Assembly: GCF_002847285.1 (NCBI RefSeq) | Contig: NZ_CP025407.1 | Coordinates: forward strand, 372,001-436,000 | Reading direction: 5' to 3' | DNA length: 64,000 nucleotides | Source: Streptomyces sp. CMB-StM0423 | Lineage (GTDB): Bacteria; Actinomycetota; Actinomycetes; Streptomycetales; Streptomycetaceae | Part shown: piece by piece, positions 42,247 through 51,699 of the stretch | How the letters are laid out: the number at the start of each line of letters is the position of its first letter | How positions within the stretch are numbered: position 1 is the first letter of the stretch | Notes under the pieces: model-generated | The model's input: the letters and a program-made list of their open reading frames with translations, nothing else | What the model was told of the DNA's origin: nothing | Databases searched by the model: none | Program-made: the position numbers and the translations under genes

Positions 42247-43338
42247 TCAGTAGTGGATGCGTGCCCCTACCGCCCGGTGGTCGGAGTAGTCCATGTCCTG
42301 GTTGTCGCTGCCGGTCAGCTCCAGGTCGGCCGCGTCGCCCTCGTCGAAGGTCGGCACGACCGGGTGGCTCGTGCGCGGCGGCGCGCCGCCCGGGTTGCGG
42401 GCGAGGAGGAAGTCGATGCGGCGCGGCGTCGTCGTGTGCAGCGTCCACTTGTCGGCCAGGCAGTCCGGGATGGAGCCGCCCGCGTCGGCGCAGCCGGCGT
42501 AGACGGCGTCACGGAAGCGGTGGGCGCCGCCGATGTCGCCGTTGGTGGCCTTGTACCAGGTGGTCCAGTTGTCCTGGCCGTTGGTGGTGCTGGCGGAGTG
42601 GTTGGCGTCGCCGCCGGCGACGAAGAGGTCGGCGACGCCGTAGCCGTCCTCGGTCAGCTCGTTGCTCAGCTCCGCGGCGTTGGAGACGTTGCAGTAGGTG
42701 CCGCCGTACGACTGCTGCGGCCAGTGGAAGGAGGCCGCGGTGACGGTCCTGCCTGAACGCTTGTCGAGGAGCAGGGCCTTGACGCCCTTGGTCCGCGGCT
42801 GGTCGTTGTTCTCGCAGTTCGTCGAGCCGAGAGGGGTCTCGCGCTGCGCCTGCCACCGGTTGTCAGGGGAGGCGGACGTCTGCAGCGAGAGCCGGTCGGT
42901 GCGCCAGATGATGCCGTTGGTCTGCTGCTTCTTCCCGGTGCAGCCGTTGTCGCGCGACGCGGGGGCGTCCTCCGCGAGGACGCCGGCGTAGCTCTCGCCG
43001 AAGTGCTCCTTCATCCGCGTCAGCAGCAGGTCGAGCTGCTCGCGGTTGCTGATCTGCTGTACGAGGTAGATGTCCGGCCGGTACTCCTGGAGCCGCATGT
43101 AGTACATGAGGTCGTGCCAGTCGCCGGGGCAGGACTCCGTCGTGGTCGGCAGGTTCTCCACGTTGGCGTCGTAGACCTGGAGGAACGACGGGTCGTTGTT
43201 CGGCACCGCCTCGGCGGCCGCCACCGTGCCCGTACCCGCGGTGTCCGCGGGCCCCGAGGCGGGCGCCGGCGACGCCAGGACGAAGGGCGCCGCCAGCGCG
43301 GCGGCGCCCAGAAGCGTTCGGTACTGCCACGAGTTCAT
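42247..43338 (-). CDS. Secreted endonuclease/exonuclease/phosphatase-family protein
   Basis: 363 aa. Signal peptide (RTLLGAAALAAPFVLASPAP), then EEP blocks: QVYDANVENLPTTTESCPGD (Asn ligand), YRPDIYLVQQISN (Glu position replaced by Gln), ADLFVAGGDANHSA (D-x-N), RRIDFLLARNPG and MDYSDHRAVGARI (SDH). Could be a nuclease or sphingomyelinase-like enzyme. The replacement of the usual metal Glu by Gln may change activity. ATG at 43338. Confidence 0.85.
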   Translation of the reverse strand: MNSWQYRTLLGAAALAAPFVLASPAPASGPADTAGTGTVAAAEAVPNNDPSFLQVYDANVENLPTTTESCPGDWHDLMYYMRLQEYRPDIYLVQQISNREQLDLLLTRMKEHFGESYAGVLAEDAPASRDNGCTGKKQQTNGIIWRTDRLSLQTSASPDNRWQAQRETPLGSTNCENNDQPRTKGVKALLLDKRSGRTVTAASFHWPQQSYGGTYCNVSNAAELSNELTEDGYGVADLFVAGGDANHSASTTNGQDNWTTWYKATNGDIGGAHRFRDAVYAGCADAGGSIPDCLADKWTLHTTTPRRIDFLLARNPGGAPPRTSHPVVPTFDEGDAADLELTGSDNQDMDYSDHRAVGARIHY

Positions 43339-43538
43339 CTGCTGTCCCCCTGTGTTCCGGTCGGTCACGGCAGGATCGCCCGGCGCGGCGGGCCCGGGCC
43401 CGGGATTGCACCAGAACGCAAACAAGCGGGACGTCCCGGCACGCGCCGGACGGCCGGCGGCGGGGTTGCCATCGGGTGTTCCCCACCGGTAAAGATCCAC
43501 GTGGCTACCGCCTCGCCCGGACCGGTCACACCTTCGGT

Positions 43539-44822
43539 ATGCGTCTCGCCCTCGTCTCCGAGTCCTTCCCGCCCGACGTCAACGGCGTCGCCCACTGCGC
43601 TCTGCAGACCGCCCGGCACCTGGTGCGCCGGGGCCACGACCCGCTCGTGATCGCGCCGGAGGCACCCGCCGCCGCCGACGCGCCGTCGTGGGGTACGGAC
43701 CTGGACGTCCCCTGCCCTGTCGTACGCATCCCCTCCGTCCCCCTGCCCGGCTACCGCCAGGTCCGCGTCGCCCTCCCCACCCGGCGGCTCACCCCCGTGC
43801 TCGCCGAGCACGGCACCGAACTCGTCCATCTCGCCGCCCCCTTCGTCCTCGGCGCCCGCGGCATGTCCGCCGCCGCCCGTCTGGGCCTCCCCACCGTCGC
43901 CGTGTACCAGACCGACCTGGCCACGTACGCCCGCACCTATCTGGGCGCCGGCACCGCGCTGACCTGGCGCCGGCTGCGCGCCGTGCACCGCCGGGCGGAC
44001 CGCACCCTCGCCCCGTCCCTCGCCGCGGCCTCGGACCTCGCCGAGCACGGCATCCCGCGGGTACGCCTCTGGGCCCGCGGCGTCGACGCACAGCGCTTCC
44101 AGCCCGGCCACCGCGACGAGGCGCTGCGCCGCGAACTCGCACCGAACGGCGAACTGCTCGCCGGCTACGTGGGCCGGCTGGCGCCGGAGAAACACGTCGC
44201 CCTGCTGCGCGAGGTGTGCGCGGAGGCCGGGATACGGGTCGTCGTCACCGGCGACGGACCCAGCGAGGGCGCGCTGCGCGCCGCGCTGCCGGGCGCGCAC
44301 TTCACCGGCCGGCTCACCGGTGCCGGGCTGGCTCGGCTGTTCGCCTCGCTCGACGTCTTCGTGCACACGGGACCGTACGAGACCTTCTGCCAGACGGTGC
44401 AGGAGGCGATGGCCAGCGGCGTTCCGGTCGTCGCCCCGGCGTCCGGCGGCCCGCTGGACCTGGTGGCGCACGAACGTACGGGCCTGCTGGTGCCCCCGCA
44501 CGACGCGGAGGCGGTACGGGCCGCGGTGAACCGGCTCCGCGACCCGGCGCTGCGGACCCGCTACGGCGCCGCCGCCCGCTCGGCGGTGGAGCGGCGGAGC
44601 TGGGAGCGTATCGGCGACGAACTCCTGGAGCACTACAGCGAGGTCCTGACGGAGGCCGCCGCCGAAAAGGCAACCCCGCACGGGGCAAGGCACGTCAGCG
44701 ACAGCCAGCGGAGATGGAAGCCCGACCGCCCGCCCCCCGTACGCACCCGCACCGCGCCTCCGGGCACCGCCACCCCGGCCACGCCGCCCACCGCCGCTTC
44801 CCCGCGCGCCGCCCGTCACTAG
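43539..44822 (+). CDS. GT4-family glycosyltransferase
   Basis: 427 aa, GT-B fold. RLALVSESFPPDVNGVAHCA, then LVHLAAPFVLGARGMSAAAR, GYVGRLAPEKHVALLREVCA, VVVTGDGPSEGALRAALPGA, and the E-x7-E donor motif ETFCQTVQEAMASGVPVVAP. Closest in pattern to actinobacterial alpha-mannosyltransferases (MgtA/PimB-like) that act on phospholipid acceptors. A Pro/Ala/Arg-rich tail of about 45 residues is unusual. ATG at 43539. Confidence 0.9.
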   Translation: MRLALVSESFPPDVNGVAHCALQTARHLVRRGHDPLVIAPEAPAAADAPSWGTDLDVPCPVVRIPSVPLPGYRQVRVALPTRRLTPVLAEHGTELVHLAAPFVLGARGMSAAARLGLPTVAVYQTDLATYARTYLGAGTALTWRRLRAVHRRADRTLAPSLAAASDLAEHGIPRVRLWARGVDAQRFQPGHRDEALRRELAPNGELLAGYVGRLAPEKHVALLREVCAEAGIRVVVTGDGPSEGALRAALPGAHFTGRLTGAGLARLFASLDVFVHTGPYETFCQTVQEAMASGVPVVAPASGGPLDLVAHERTGLLVPPHDAEAVRAAVNRLRDPALRTRYGAAARSAVERRSWERIGDELLEHYSEVLTEAAAEKATPHGARHVSDSQRRWKPDRPPPVRTRTAPPGTATPATPPTAASPRAARH

Positions 44823-45645
44823 CACCGCGCCTCTGGAGAGCCCCTGTGGCGCTCCGGTCGGCACCAGGCCGGAGAGCCTGTCTACCGGTACCGCAAGCAC
44901 GCCGGGGCCAGATGACCGCGCAGAACTCGTATCACCAGCTAGAGACGCGCGCACAGCAGTTCGCACATAGGTTCGACACCTACCTGGGCACAGCCTTCAA
45001 CGCCCACCAGACGACCCTGTCGCCGGGCAGCCGCCGTTCGAAAACCGGGATGCGCACCCCGCCGCCGCCCCGAAAACGGTCCGCGATGCTGGGCCAGGTG
45101 ACCGACAAACTCCGAACATCGACGCCCACTCCACCATCTGGAAGATCGCCGTCCACACCACCCGCAGGGCTAGGACGGCATCTGCGTCCATCTCGGCGGC
45201 GTACCACTCGGGTGAGGATCACCACGACGGGAGCGGCGCCGGCGCTTCTGGGTGAGCGGCCTTCAACTCGTCTGGGCTGTCGGCAACATGGGCACCGCCC
45301 TCAACCACGACGGGTGTCATGCGCGGCGTCATCGCCTCCTACTCCACTGGTGGCTCAGTTCGGTCGCTCCCCGGGGCCGGGCCCGTGGGCTGGCGGTGCG
45401 GCCGGGTGTGCATGTCTCCCACGGCAGGACCGGAGAGAACGGCACCGAGTGTTCCTCACCCACGCCCGGGCGGAAGGCACCGCCGTCGGCCGAAGGCCAC
45501 GGTCCTCCTCGCCCTGCCGTGGCCGCCTTCGGCCTCGACACGGGCGACGAGTGGGCGGTACGGCCTCCTTCCGGCCATATTGCCGATACCGTGCGGTGTC
45601 TACGGCGTCAGATAGCGGGCGCCGAATAGCTGGAGGCACCACCTC
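44823..45645. other. Gene-poor interval before rpoA
   Basis: 823 bp. A short inverted repeat CTCCGG/CCGGAG at 44852-44874 may end the glycosyltransferase transcript. Several open frames exist, none with a recognisable domain; a stretch STIWKIAVHTTR near 45135 looks protein-like but is isolated. No rpsD or other ribosomal gene is present. Confidence 0.5.
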
Positions 45646-46674
45646 ATGCTGATCGCTCAACGCCCGTCTCTCACCGAAGAGGTCGTCGAGGAGTACCGCT
45701 CCCGGTTCGTCATCGAGCCGCTGGAGCCCGGCTTCGGCTACACCCTCGGCAACTCCCTGCGCCGTACGCTCCTCTCCTCGATCCCGGGTGCCGCAGTCAC
45801 CAACATCCGGATCGACGGCGTTCTGCACGAGTTCACCACCGTGCCGGGCGTCAAGGAGGACGTCACCGACCTCATCCTCAACATCAAGCAGCTCGTCATC
45901 TCCTCCGAGCACGACGAGCCCGTCGTGATGTACCTGCGCAAGCAGGGCCCGGGTGTGGTGACCGCCGCGGACATCGCCCCGCCTGCCGGTGTGGAGGTGC
46001 ACAACCCGGACCTGGTCCTGGCCACGCTCAACGGCAAGGGCAAGCTGGAGATGGAGCTGACCGTCGAGCGCGGCCGCGGCTACGTCTCCGCCGTGCAGAA
46101 CAAGCAGGTCGGCCAGGAGATCGGCCGGATCCCGGTCGACTCCATCTACTCGCCGGTCCTCAAGGTCAGCTACAAGGTCGAGGCGACCCGTGTCGAGCAG
46201 CGCACGGACTTCGACAAGCTGATCGTCGACATCGAGTCCAAGTCGTGCATGCGTCCCCGTGACGCGGTGGCCTCCGCCGGTAAGACCCTGGTCGAGCTCT
46301 TCGGCCTGGCCCGCGAGCTGAACATCGACGCCGAGGGCATCGACATGGGCCCGTCCCCCACGGACGCCGCCCTGACAGAAGACCTGGCGCTGCCGATCGA
46401 GGAGCTGGAGCTCACGGTCCGCTCGTACAACTGCCTCAAGCGCGAGGGCATCCACTCGGTGGGCGAGCTGGTGGCCCGCTCCGAGGCGGACCTCCTCGAC
46501 ATCCGCAACTTCGGCGCCAAGTCGATCGACGAGGTCAAGGCGAAGCTGGCCGGCATGGGCCTGAGCTTCAGGGACAGCCCGCCCGGATTCGACCCCACCT
46601 CGGCCGCCGACACCTTCGGCGCCGACGACAACGCCGACGCCGACGCCGGCTTCGTCGAGACCGAACAGTACTAA
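45646..46674 (+). CDS. rpoA: DNA-directed RNA polymerase alpha subunit, isolated copy
   Basis: 342 aa, full length. The N-terminal dimerisation/assembly domain ([60 protein letters not shown]) and C-terminal DNA-contact domain ([40 protein letters not shown]) are intact, with the acidic streptomycete tail. ATG has GGAGGCACCACCTC upstream. In Streptomyces rpoA normally sits between rpsD and rplQ; neither is here, so this is very likely a second copy. Substitutions that look atypical to me: [20 protein letters not shown] and LSFRDSPPG. Own terminator follows. Confidence 0.97.
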   Translation: MLIAQRPSLTEEVVEEYRSRFVIEPLEPGFGYTLGNSLRRTLLSSIPGAAVTNIRIDGVLHEFTTVPGVKEDVTDLILNIKQLVISSEHDEPVVMYLRKQGPGVVTAADIAPPAGVEVHNPDLVLATLNGKGKLEMELTVERGRGYVSAVQNKQVGQEIGRIPVDSIYSPVLKVSYKVEATRVEQRTDFDKLIVDIESKSCMRPRDAVASAGKTLVELFGLARELNIDAEGIDMGPSPTDAALTEDLALPIEELELTVRSYNCLKREGIHSVGELVARSEADLLDIRNFGAKSIDEVKAKLAGMGLSFRDSPPGFDPTSAADTFGADDNADADAGFVETEQY

Positions 46675-46688
46675 GACACAGCATCGGG

Positions 46689-46729
46689 TCGTGCGGGAAC
46701 CGGGGAGGGATGCCCCGGCCCCCGCACGG
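46689..46729 (+). terminator. rpoA terminator
   Basis: GTGCGGG (46691-46697) and CCCGCAC (46721-46727) with inner CCGGGG/CCCCGG stem. It sits 15 bp past the rpoA stop and 20 bp before the end of the convergent SET-domain gene. Confidence 0.75.
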
Positions 46730-46750
46730 CCAGTCAGGCCACCGGTCGCG

Positions 46751-47257
46751 TTACGGCTGCTCAGATCCCTTGCCAGTCAAATCCGCTGATGTCGCGGCGA
46801 GCTGGTGGTCGATCTCGATGAGGTAGGGGGCGATGAAGCCGTGGTAGTCCGCCTTACGCTCGGCCGGCAGGCCCTTCCAGCCGGTGATGCGGTCGCGGCA
46901 GCGCGGTGTGCCGCACTGGCAATGGGCGGCGAAGTGATTGACGGAGTAGTTCCGCATAGCGTAGTCGAAAGTTATCTCCTGGCCTGCTGTGATGGACCAT
47001 CGGGCGATGAGGTCATGGGCGCCGCTGGCATTAAGATGGATTCCGCAGTTCGGCTCGCAGGAATGGTTCACCTTGGGGACAAGCCCGCCGTGCAGCACGA
47101 ACCGCTTCTCGTCGATCTGTGAGGCGTGGGAGTGGTTTTGGTCCAGCTCGCGGTCGATGACACCGACCATCACTGTCTCGCCGAGCTGGAAGGACCGGGT
47201 GGCGAACACGCCTTCCCCTTTGGCGTCCGTTCGCTGGAGCTCGTAGCCGTCGTTCAC
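46751..47257 (-). CDS. SET-domain protein (putative lysine methyltransferase)
   Basis: 168 aa. A complete SET core: TDAKGEGVFATRSFQLGETV, VPKVNHSCEPNCGIHLN (NHSCxPN), WSITAGQEITFDYAMRN (catalytic Tyr), and post-SET cysteines CQCGTPRCRDRITGWKGLP, which bind zinc with the NHSC Cys. SET enzymes methylate lysines using SAM; bacterial substrates are mostly unknown. GTG at 47257 is chosen because an upstream frame extension is only Arg-rich. Convergent with rpoA. Confidence 0.88.
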   Translation of the reverse strand: MNDGYELQRTDAKGEGVFATRSFQLGETVMVGVIDRELDQNHSHASQIDEKRFVLHGGLVPKVNHSCEPNCGIHLNASGAHDLIARWSITAGQEITFDYAMRNYSVNHFAAHCQCGTPRCRDRITGWKGLPAERKADYHGFIAPYLIEIDHQLAATSADLTGKGSEQP

Positions 47258-47442
47258 GCTGCCTGCTCTCTGAGGAGGATCAGCCCGCCCGCTGGTGATC
47301 AAGCGCGGGTACGACAAATCGACGCGCCGCCGAGGAACTCCTCGGCCGCGGTGCACTAATCCTTACACCACATCCCATCGGGCCTGGCCCCTTTCAAGAC
47401 CGGGGGCGATCACCGCCGAAACGGATCAGTCACCGCCAGCCC

Positions 47443-47886
47443 ACTGAGGTTTTCTCAGTGAATGGTCTCCGTGAAGCGGGCTGATCGGTGCATGTCCGGG
47501 TGGACCGGCCCGGGCGGCCCCGGCTCTGGACAGACGTAAAGCCCCTGGTAGGACAGGTCTCACCACAAGATCATGTCCGTACCACCAGAGGCTTCACGTT
47601 GGTCACCTCTGTTGCCGCGCCCGACGTCCCGCGCCACGTCGTGGACTACCCGTCCCGCCTGCTCGCAGCACACCGACGGCGCATCGGCACCCCGCGCGGC
47701 ACCCGCATGTTCAACGCCCTGATCCGGCACGTGCGAGCCCTCGGCGAACGCACCGCCGCCGAACTCAAGCAGCGATGGCGCACCCTTCAGCACGTCACGC
47801 TCAGCCCCAGCCGGATCGGTGACATCGCCCGAGCAGCCCCCACCCTCAACGAATCTGGAAATGATCACCGTTGAGAAAACCTCAGT
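47443..47886 (+). mobile_element. MITE-like deletion derivative of an IS5-like element
   Basis: Flanked by perfect 15-bp inverted repeats ACTGAGGTTTTCTCA (47443-47457) and TGAGAAAACCTCAGT (47872-47886). Inside is a frame starting near 47590 whose first part, VTSVAAPDVPRHVVDYPSRL, LAAHRRRIGTPRGTR, is a transposase N-terminus and whose end, NALIRHVRALGERTAAELKQ, LQHVTLSPSRIGDIARAA, is a transposase C-terminus. The catalytic middle is gone, so it can move only if a full relative supplies transposase. Confidence 0.78.
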
Positions 47887-47952
47887 CACCCGTCCCGCCC
47901 GCCCCACGGGACGTAAGCTGCCACTTCTTGGACACGTGATACGGGGCAGAAC

Positions 47953-49752
47953 ATGCAACTGGGGGACAACGGGGCGGAAGGGCCCGGGCGGATACTCGCC
48001 GGGCGCTACCGGGTGGTGACGCAGCTCGGACGCGGGGGCATGGGCACCGTGTGGCGGGCCGTCGACGAGCGGCTGGGGCGCGAAGTAGCGGTGAAGGAGC
48101 TGCGTGCGTTCAGCGATTCGGACGCGCGCGACCTCGCCGAGATGAGGCTGCGTACGGAGCGGGAGGCGCGCGCCGCCGCACGGGTGCGGCATCCGGGCGT
48201 CGTCGCCGTGCACGACGTGACGGAGCACGACGGCCGGCCGGTCATCGTGATGGAGCTGGTCGACGGCCCGTCGCTGGACGACGTGCTGCGCGAGCGCGGC
48301 GGCGTCACGCCGGCCGAGGCGGCGCAGGTCGGCCTGAAGGTGGTCGACGCGCTCGGCGCCGCGCACCGCGCGGGGGTGCTGCACCGGGACGTGAAGCCGG
48401 GCAACATCCTGCTGGAGCGCGGCGGCCGGGTCGTGCTCACCGACTTCGGCATCGCCGCCATGGAGGAGCCGGCCGACGGCAACAGCACGCATCTGACGCG
48501 CAGCGGCGAGCTGGTCGGCTCGCTCGACTACCTGGCGCCGGAGCGGGCGCGCGGCGAGCAGCCGGGGCCGCCCTCCGACCTGTGGTCGCTGGGCGCCACG
48601 CTGTACGCGGCGGTGGAGGGCATCTCGCCGTTCCGCCGTACGTCGACGTGGTCGACGATCACCGCGATCATCGTGGACCCGCTGCCGGAGCCGCGCCGGG
48701 CGGGGCCGCTCGCGCCCGTGCTGCAGGCGCTGATGGCCAAGGACCCGGGCGAGCGCGCCGACGTCGACCGGGCGCGCGCGCTGCTGGAGCCGGTCGCCGG
48801 GACGGCGGGGCCGCCGGCCGCGCAGGGGCCGGACACGGTGCGGCTGGGCCGGGTGCCGGCCGCGCCGCCGCCCGGCGCGTACGGGCCGCCGGCCGGACTC
48901 GCGGCCCCCGTACCCGCCGCCCCGCAGGGGCAGTTCGGCCCGCCGCAGCTCGGGCCGCCGGCGACGGAGTCCCGTACCGCCGAGCAGACGGCGCCGCAGC
49001 GGCGCCGCCGCGGACGCCGCTGGGTGCCGGTCGCCGCGGCCGCGGCCGCGGTGCTGCTCGCCGGCGGCGGCGTGACGTACGCGCTCGCCGGGGGCGACGA
49101 CGGCGAGCCGGCCGCGAGCGGGGACAAGGAGGAGCCCGCCGCGGAGGTCGTCTCGCCGCCGCCCGGATCGGGCGGCGAGGACAAGAAGCAGGACGGCAAG
49201 GGCGGGAAGGACGAGAAGGGCGAGAAGGACGGCAAGGACGGCAAGGGCGGGGACGAGGCGGACGGGCCGGCCGCGGACGGCGACGGCTCCCCCGCCGAGG
49301 AGGACGCCGCGGGCGGCGGCAGCGGCGGTACGGACGGCGGTGGGGACGGCGGTGGGGACGGCGGCGCGGGCGACGGCTCCGGCTCGGGCGGCGGCAGCAG
49401 CGGCGGGAGCGGTGGCGGGAGCGGTGGCGGCGACGCCGGCGGCGGCACCGGCGGCGGCTCGGCCCCCGACCCGTCGTGCACGCCCATCGGCGGCGGGAAG
49501 TACAACTGCGAGGTGTGGAAGACGGCCACGTCGTACGACTTGGCACACCGCCCGGTCGGCACGCTCTACGCCGGCACCAACTATTTCTTCTGCCAGGAGA
49601 AGAAGTCCTACCGCGAGACGTCCGGCGAGTGGACGAACGTCTGGTGGGGCAAGACGGACGACGACAAGGGCAACACCGGCGTCTGGGTCAGCGTCGTCTA
49701 CATCAAGGGCGGTGCCAACGACGCCCCCGTCCCGGGGCTGCCGGTGTGCTGA
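47953..49752 (+). CDS. Membrane Ser/Thr protein kinase (PknB-like)
   Basis: 599 aa. The kinase domain spans about 18-280: GRGGMGTVWRAVDE, VAVKELRAF (ATP Lys), GVLHRDVKPGNILLE, VLTDFGIAAM, LDYLAPERARGE. One transmembrane helix at about 350-372 (WVPVAAAAAAVLLAGGGVTY). Outside are a Lys/Asp/Gly-rich stretch, a Gly/Ser spacer (about 450-500), and a C-terminal domain of about 90 residues with two Cys pairs (CTPIGGGKYNCEVW, FFCQEKKSYRETSGEWTNVW), which looks SH3-like and may sense the cell surface. No PASTA repeats. Confidence 0.92.
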   Translation: MQLGDNGAEGPGRILAGRYRVVTQLGRGGMGTVWRAVDERLGREVAVKELRAFSDSDARDLAEMRLRTEREARAAARVRHPGVVAVHDVTEHDGRPVIVMELVDGPSLDDVLRERGGVTPAEAAQVGLKVVDALGAAHRAGVLHRDVKPGNILLERGGRVVLTDFGIAAMEEPADGNSTHLTRSGELVGSLDYLAPERARGEQPGPPSDLWSLGATLYAAVEGISPFRRTSTWSTITAIIVDPLPEPRRAGPLAPVLQALMAKDPGERADVDRARALLEPVAGTAGPPAAQGPDTVRLGRVPAAPPPGAYGPPAGLAAPVPAAPQGQFGPPQLGPPATESRTAEQTAPQRRRRGRRWVPVAAAAAAVLLAGGGVTYALAGGDDGEPAASGDKEEPAAEVVSPPPGSGGEDKKQDGKGGKDEKGEKDGKDGKGGDEADGPAADGDGSPAEEDAAGGGSGGTDGGGDGGGDGGAGDGSGSGGGSSGGSGGGSGGGDAGGGTGGGSAPDPSCTPIGGGKYNCEVWKTATSYDLAHRPVGTLYAGTNYFFCQEKKSYRETSGEWTNVWWGKTDDDKGNTGVWVSVVYIKGGANDAPVPGLPVC

Positions 49753-49764
49753 GATGATCGTGGG

Positions 49765-50814
49765 GTGACCGACCTGAACGCCGCCGCCGTACGGGACCAG
49801 CTCGGCCTCGACGGCACGTACGCCCCGTGGACCGACGCCCTGGCCGCCGCCCACCCCGCGCCACCGCCCGCCGGTGTGCCACGGGGCGCGGAGCTGACCG
49901 CGCTGCTGCGCGCCGTCGGCGTCCCGGAGCGCGAGGACACCGAGCTGACCGCCGCGCTGGCGGAGGTGACCGCCGCGGGTTCGCCGTACGCGTGGCTGCT
50001 GGACCGCGCCGTCGCCGCGCTGGCCGCCGCGATGGGGTCGGCCGGCGACGACCGGGGCGGTCCCGGCAGCGGCCCGGCGCTCCCGGCGGCGCTGGGCGCG
50101 GCGGGGCGCTGGTTCCACACCGCGGTCTTCCTCGCCGCCGTGCCGGAGGTGCGGGCGTTCCACGCGCGTCGCGACGTGCCGGACGACGTGTCCTGGGCGA
50201 CGCTCGCCGACCTGGGCAACAAGGTGGGCGTCCACCGGCGGCTGCACGGCGAGGGCGGGATGGGCAACCAGCGGTGGATGACGCTCCCGTACGGCGGGAT
50301 CCTCTACCGGCTCGGCCGGCTGCAGTTCAACCTCGACCGCGATCCGGACGCGGGCCGCGGCCTTGAGGTGCACATCCCGGAGGGCGGCCCGCTGGCCCCG
50401 CGGGCGTGCGAGGAGTCGTACGCGCGGGCCGCGGAGTTCTTCCCGCGCCGCTTCGCCGCCTTCCTGGACGGTGCGGCAGGCGGCGGTGAGCTGCGGCTGA
50501 ACTGCGCCTCGTGGCTGCTCGATCCGCACCTCGCGGAGTATCTGCCGGCCGAGAGCAACATCATGCGCTTCCAGCGCCGCTTCACCCACGATCCCCACGA
50601 GCTGGCGCGGGTGCCCGAGCCGGACGAGCACGGGCTGGCGGTGCCCGACCGCGGGATCGTCGAGTTCGTGTTCCGGCGCGTGGTGCGTACGCCCGCGGAC
50701 GTCGCGGCGCTCCCGGCCCGTACGACGCTGGAACGCGCCGTGGTGGCGCACATCGCGGGCGGGGGCCACTGGGGCTCGCCGCGCGGGTCGTTCATGCTCC
50801 CGGTCCCCGGCTGA
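49765..50814 (+). CDS. Acyltransferase-domain (DUF5596-like) protein
   Basis: 349 aa, soluble. Conserved-looking blocks: DDVSWATLADLGNKVGVHRR, WMTLPYGGILYRLGRLQFNL, GRGLEVHIPEGGPLAPRACE, ASWLLDPHLAEYLPAESNIM and RRFTHDPHELA. I recall such proteins annotated as acyltransferase-domain proteins in Streptomyces; activity is not established. GTG 12 bases after the kinase stop, so probably the same transcript. Confidence 0.8.
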   Translation: MTDLNAAAVRDQLGLDGTYAPWTDALAAAHPAPPPAGVPRGAELTALLRAVGVPEREDTELTAALAEVTAAGSPYAWLLDRAVAALAAAMGSAGDDRGGPGSGPALPAALGAAGRWFHTAVFLAAVPEVRAFHARRDVPDDVSWATLADLGNKVGVHRRLHGEGGMGNQRWMTLPYGGILYRLGRLQFNLDRDPDAGRGLEVHIPEGGPLAPRACEESYARAAEFFPRRFAAFLDGAAGGGELRLNCASWLLDPHLAEYLPAESNIMRFQRRFTHDPHELARVPEPDEHGLAVPDRGIVEFVFRRVVRTPADVAALPARTTLERAVVAHIAGGGHWGSPRGSFMLPVPG

Positions 50815-50845
50815 GCGGCGCCCCGCGGCTCAGCACGCCCGCGGC

Positions 50846-51607
50846 TCAGAAGGCCCCGTGCCGCCCCTCCCCCGCGGCGAAGCGCCCGGCCCCGGCAACC
50901 GCCTCGCCGAGCGCGGCGCTGCCGTGACGCAGCTCCGCCGCCATGGCCTCCGCCTCCGGCAGGCCGTGCTGCTCCAGCACCGAGGCGCGGTCGGCGCGCA
51001 GGCATGCCTGCGGGAACCGGGCGATCTCCGCCGCCAGTTCCTCGGCCGCGGCGCGCGCCTGGCCGGGCGGCACGAGCCGGTTGGCGAGGCCCATCTCGTA
51101 CGCCTCGGGGGCCGGGACGGGGCGGCCGGTGAGGATGAGGTCGAGGGCGCGGCCGGTGCCGATCAGCCGCGGCAGCCGTACGGTGCCGCCGTCGATCAGC
51201 GGCACGCCCCAGCGGCGGCAGAAGACGCCGAACACCGCGTCCTCCTCCGCCACCCGCAGGTCGCACCAGAGCGCCAGCTCCAGCCCGCCGGCGACCGCGT
51301 GCCCGCTGACGGCGGCGATGACGGGCTTGGTCAGGCGCATCCGGGTGGGGCCCATGGGCCCGTCGCCGTCGGGCGCGACGCGGTTGCCCGCGGGGGTACC
51401 GATCGCCTTGAGGTCAGCGCCCGCACAGAAGGTGCCGCCCTCGCCCCACAGCACGGCGGCGCGGGCGCCCGGGTCGGCGTCGAAGTCGCGGAAGGCGGCG
51501 GCCAGTTCGGCGGCGGTGGGGCCGTCGACCGCGTTGCGGACCCCGGGGCGGGCGAGGACGACGGTGGTGACGGGGCCGGTGCGCTCGATGCGTACGTGTC
51601 CGCTCAT
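50846..51607 (-). CDS. Crotonase/enoyl-CoA hydratase-family protein
   Basis: 253 aa. Crotonase core: VVLARPGVRNAVDGPTAAEL, GGTFCAGADLKAIG (oxyanion hole), KPVIAAVSGHAVAGGLELAL, WCDLRVAEEDAVFGVFCRRW GVPLIDGGTVRLPRLIG. The catalytic Glu positions of true hydratases (E144/E164 in rat) are only partly matched, so the reaction (hydration, isomerisation, hydrolysis) is uncertain. ATG at 51607. Stand-alone. Confidence 0.88.
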   Translation of the reverse strand: MSGHVRIERTGPVTTVVLARPGVRNAVDGPTAAELAAAFRDFDADPGARAAVLWGEGGTFCAGADLKAIGTPAGNRVAPDGDGPMGPTRMRLTKPVIAAVSGHAVAGGLELALWCDLRVAEEDAVFGVFCRRWGVPLIDGGTVRLPRLIGTGRALDLILTGRPVPAPEAYEMGLANRLVPPGQARAAAEELAAEIARFPQACLRADRASVLEQHGLPEAEAMAAELRHGSAALGEAVAGAGRFAAGEGRHGAF

Positions 51608-51699
51608 GACCGGACGTTACCAGCGCGTAAGGCGGCGGGAGTACGGGCCGGTGCGCCGCCGGGACGCCCGGTCCGTACGGTACGGACCGGGCCCTCCGC

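Noticed and set aside
45252..45629. Open frame just before rpoA that could be an rpsD or other ribosomal gene
   Set aside because: No similarity to S4 or any ribosomal protein; Arg/Gly/Pro-rich, likely spurious.
49300..49460. Repetitive GGC/GGT-rich tract
   Set aside because: Codes for the Gly/Ser spacer of the kinase; not a CRISPR or independent repeat array.
47560..50769. Long leftward open frame (1,069 codons) across the kinase and acyltransferase genes
   Set aside because: Arg/Ala/Gly-rich; antisense of two well-supported genes.
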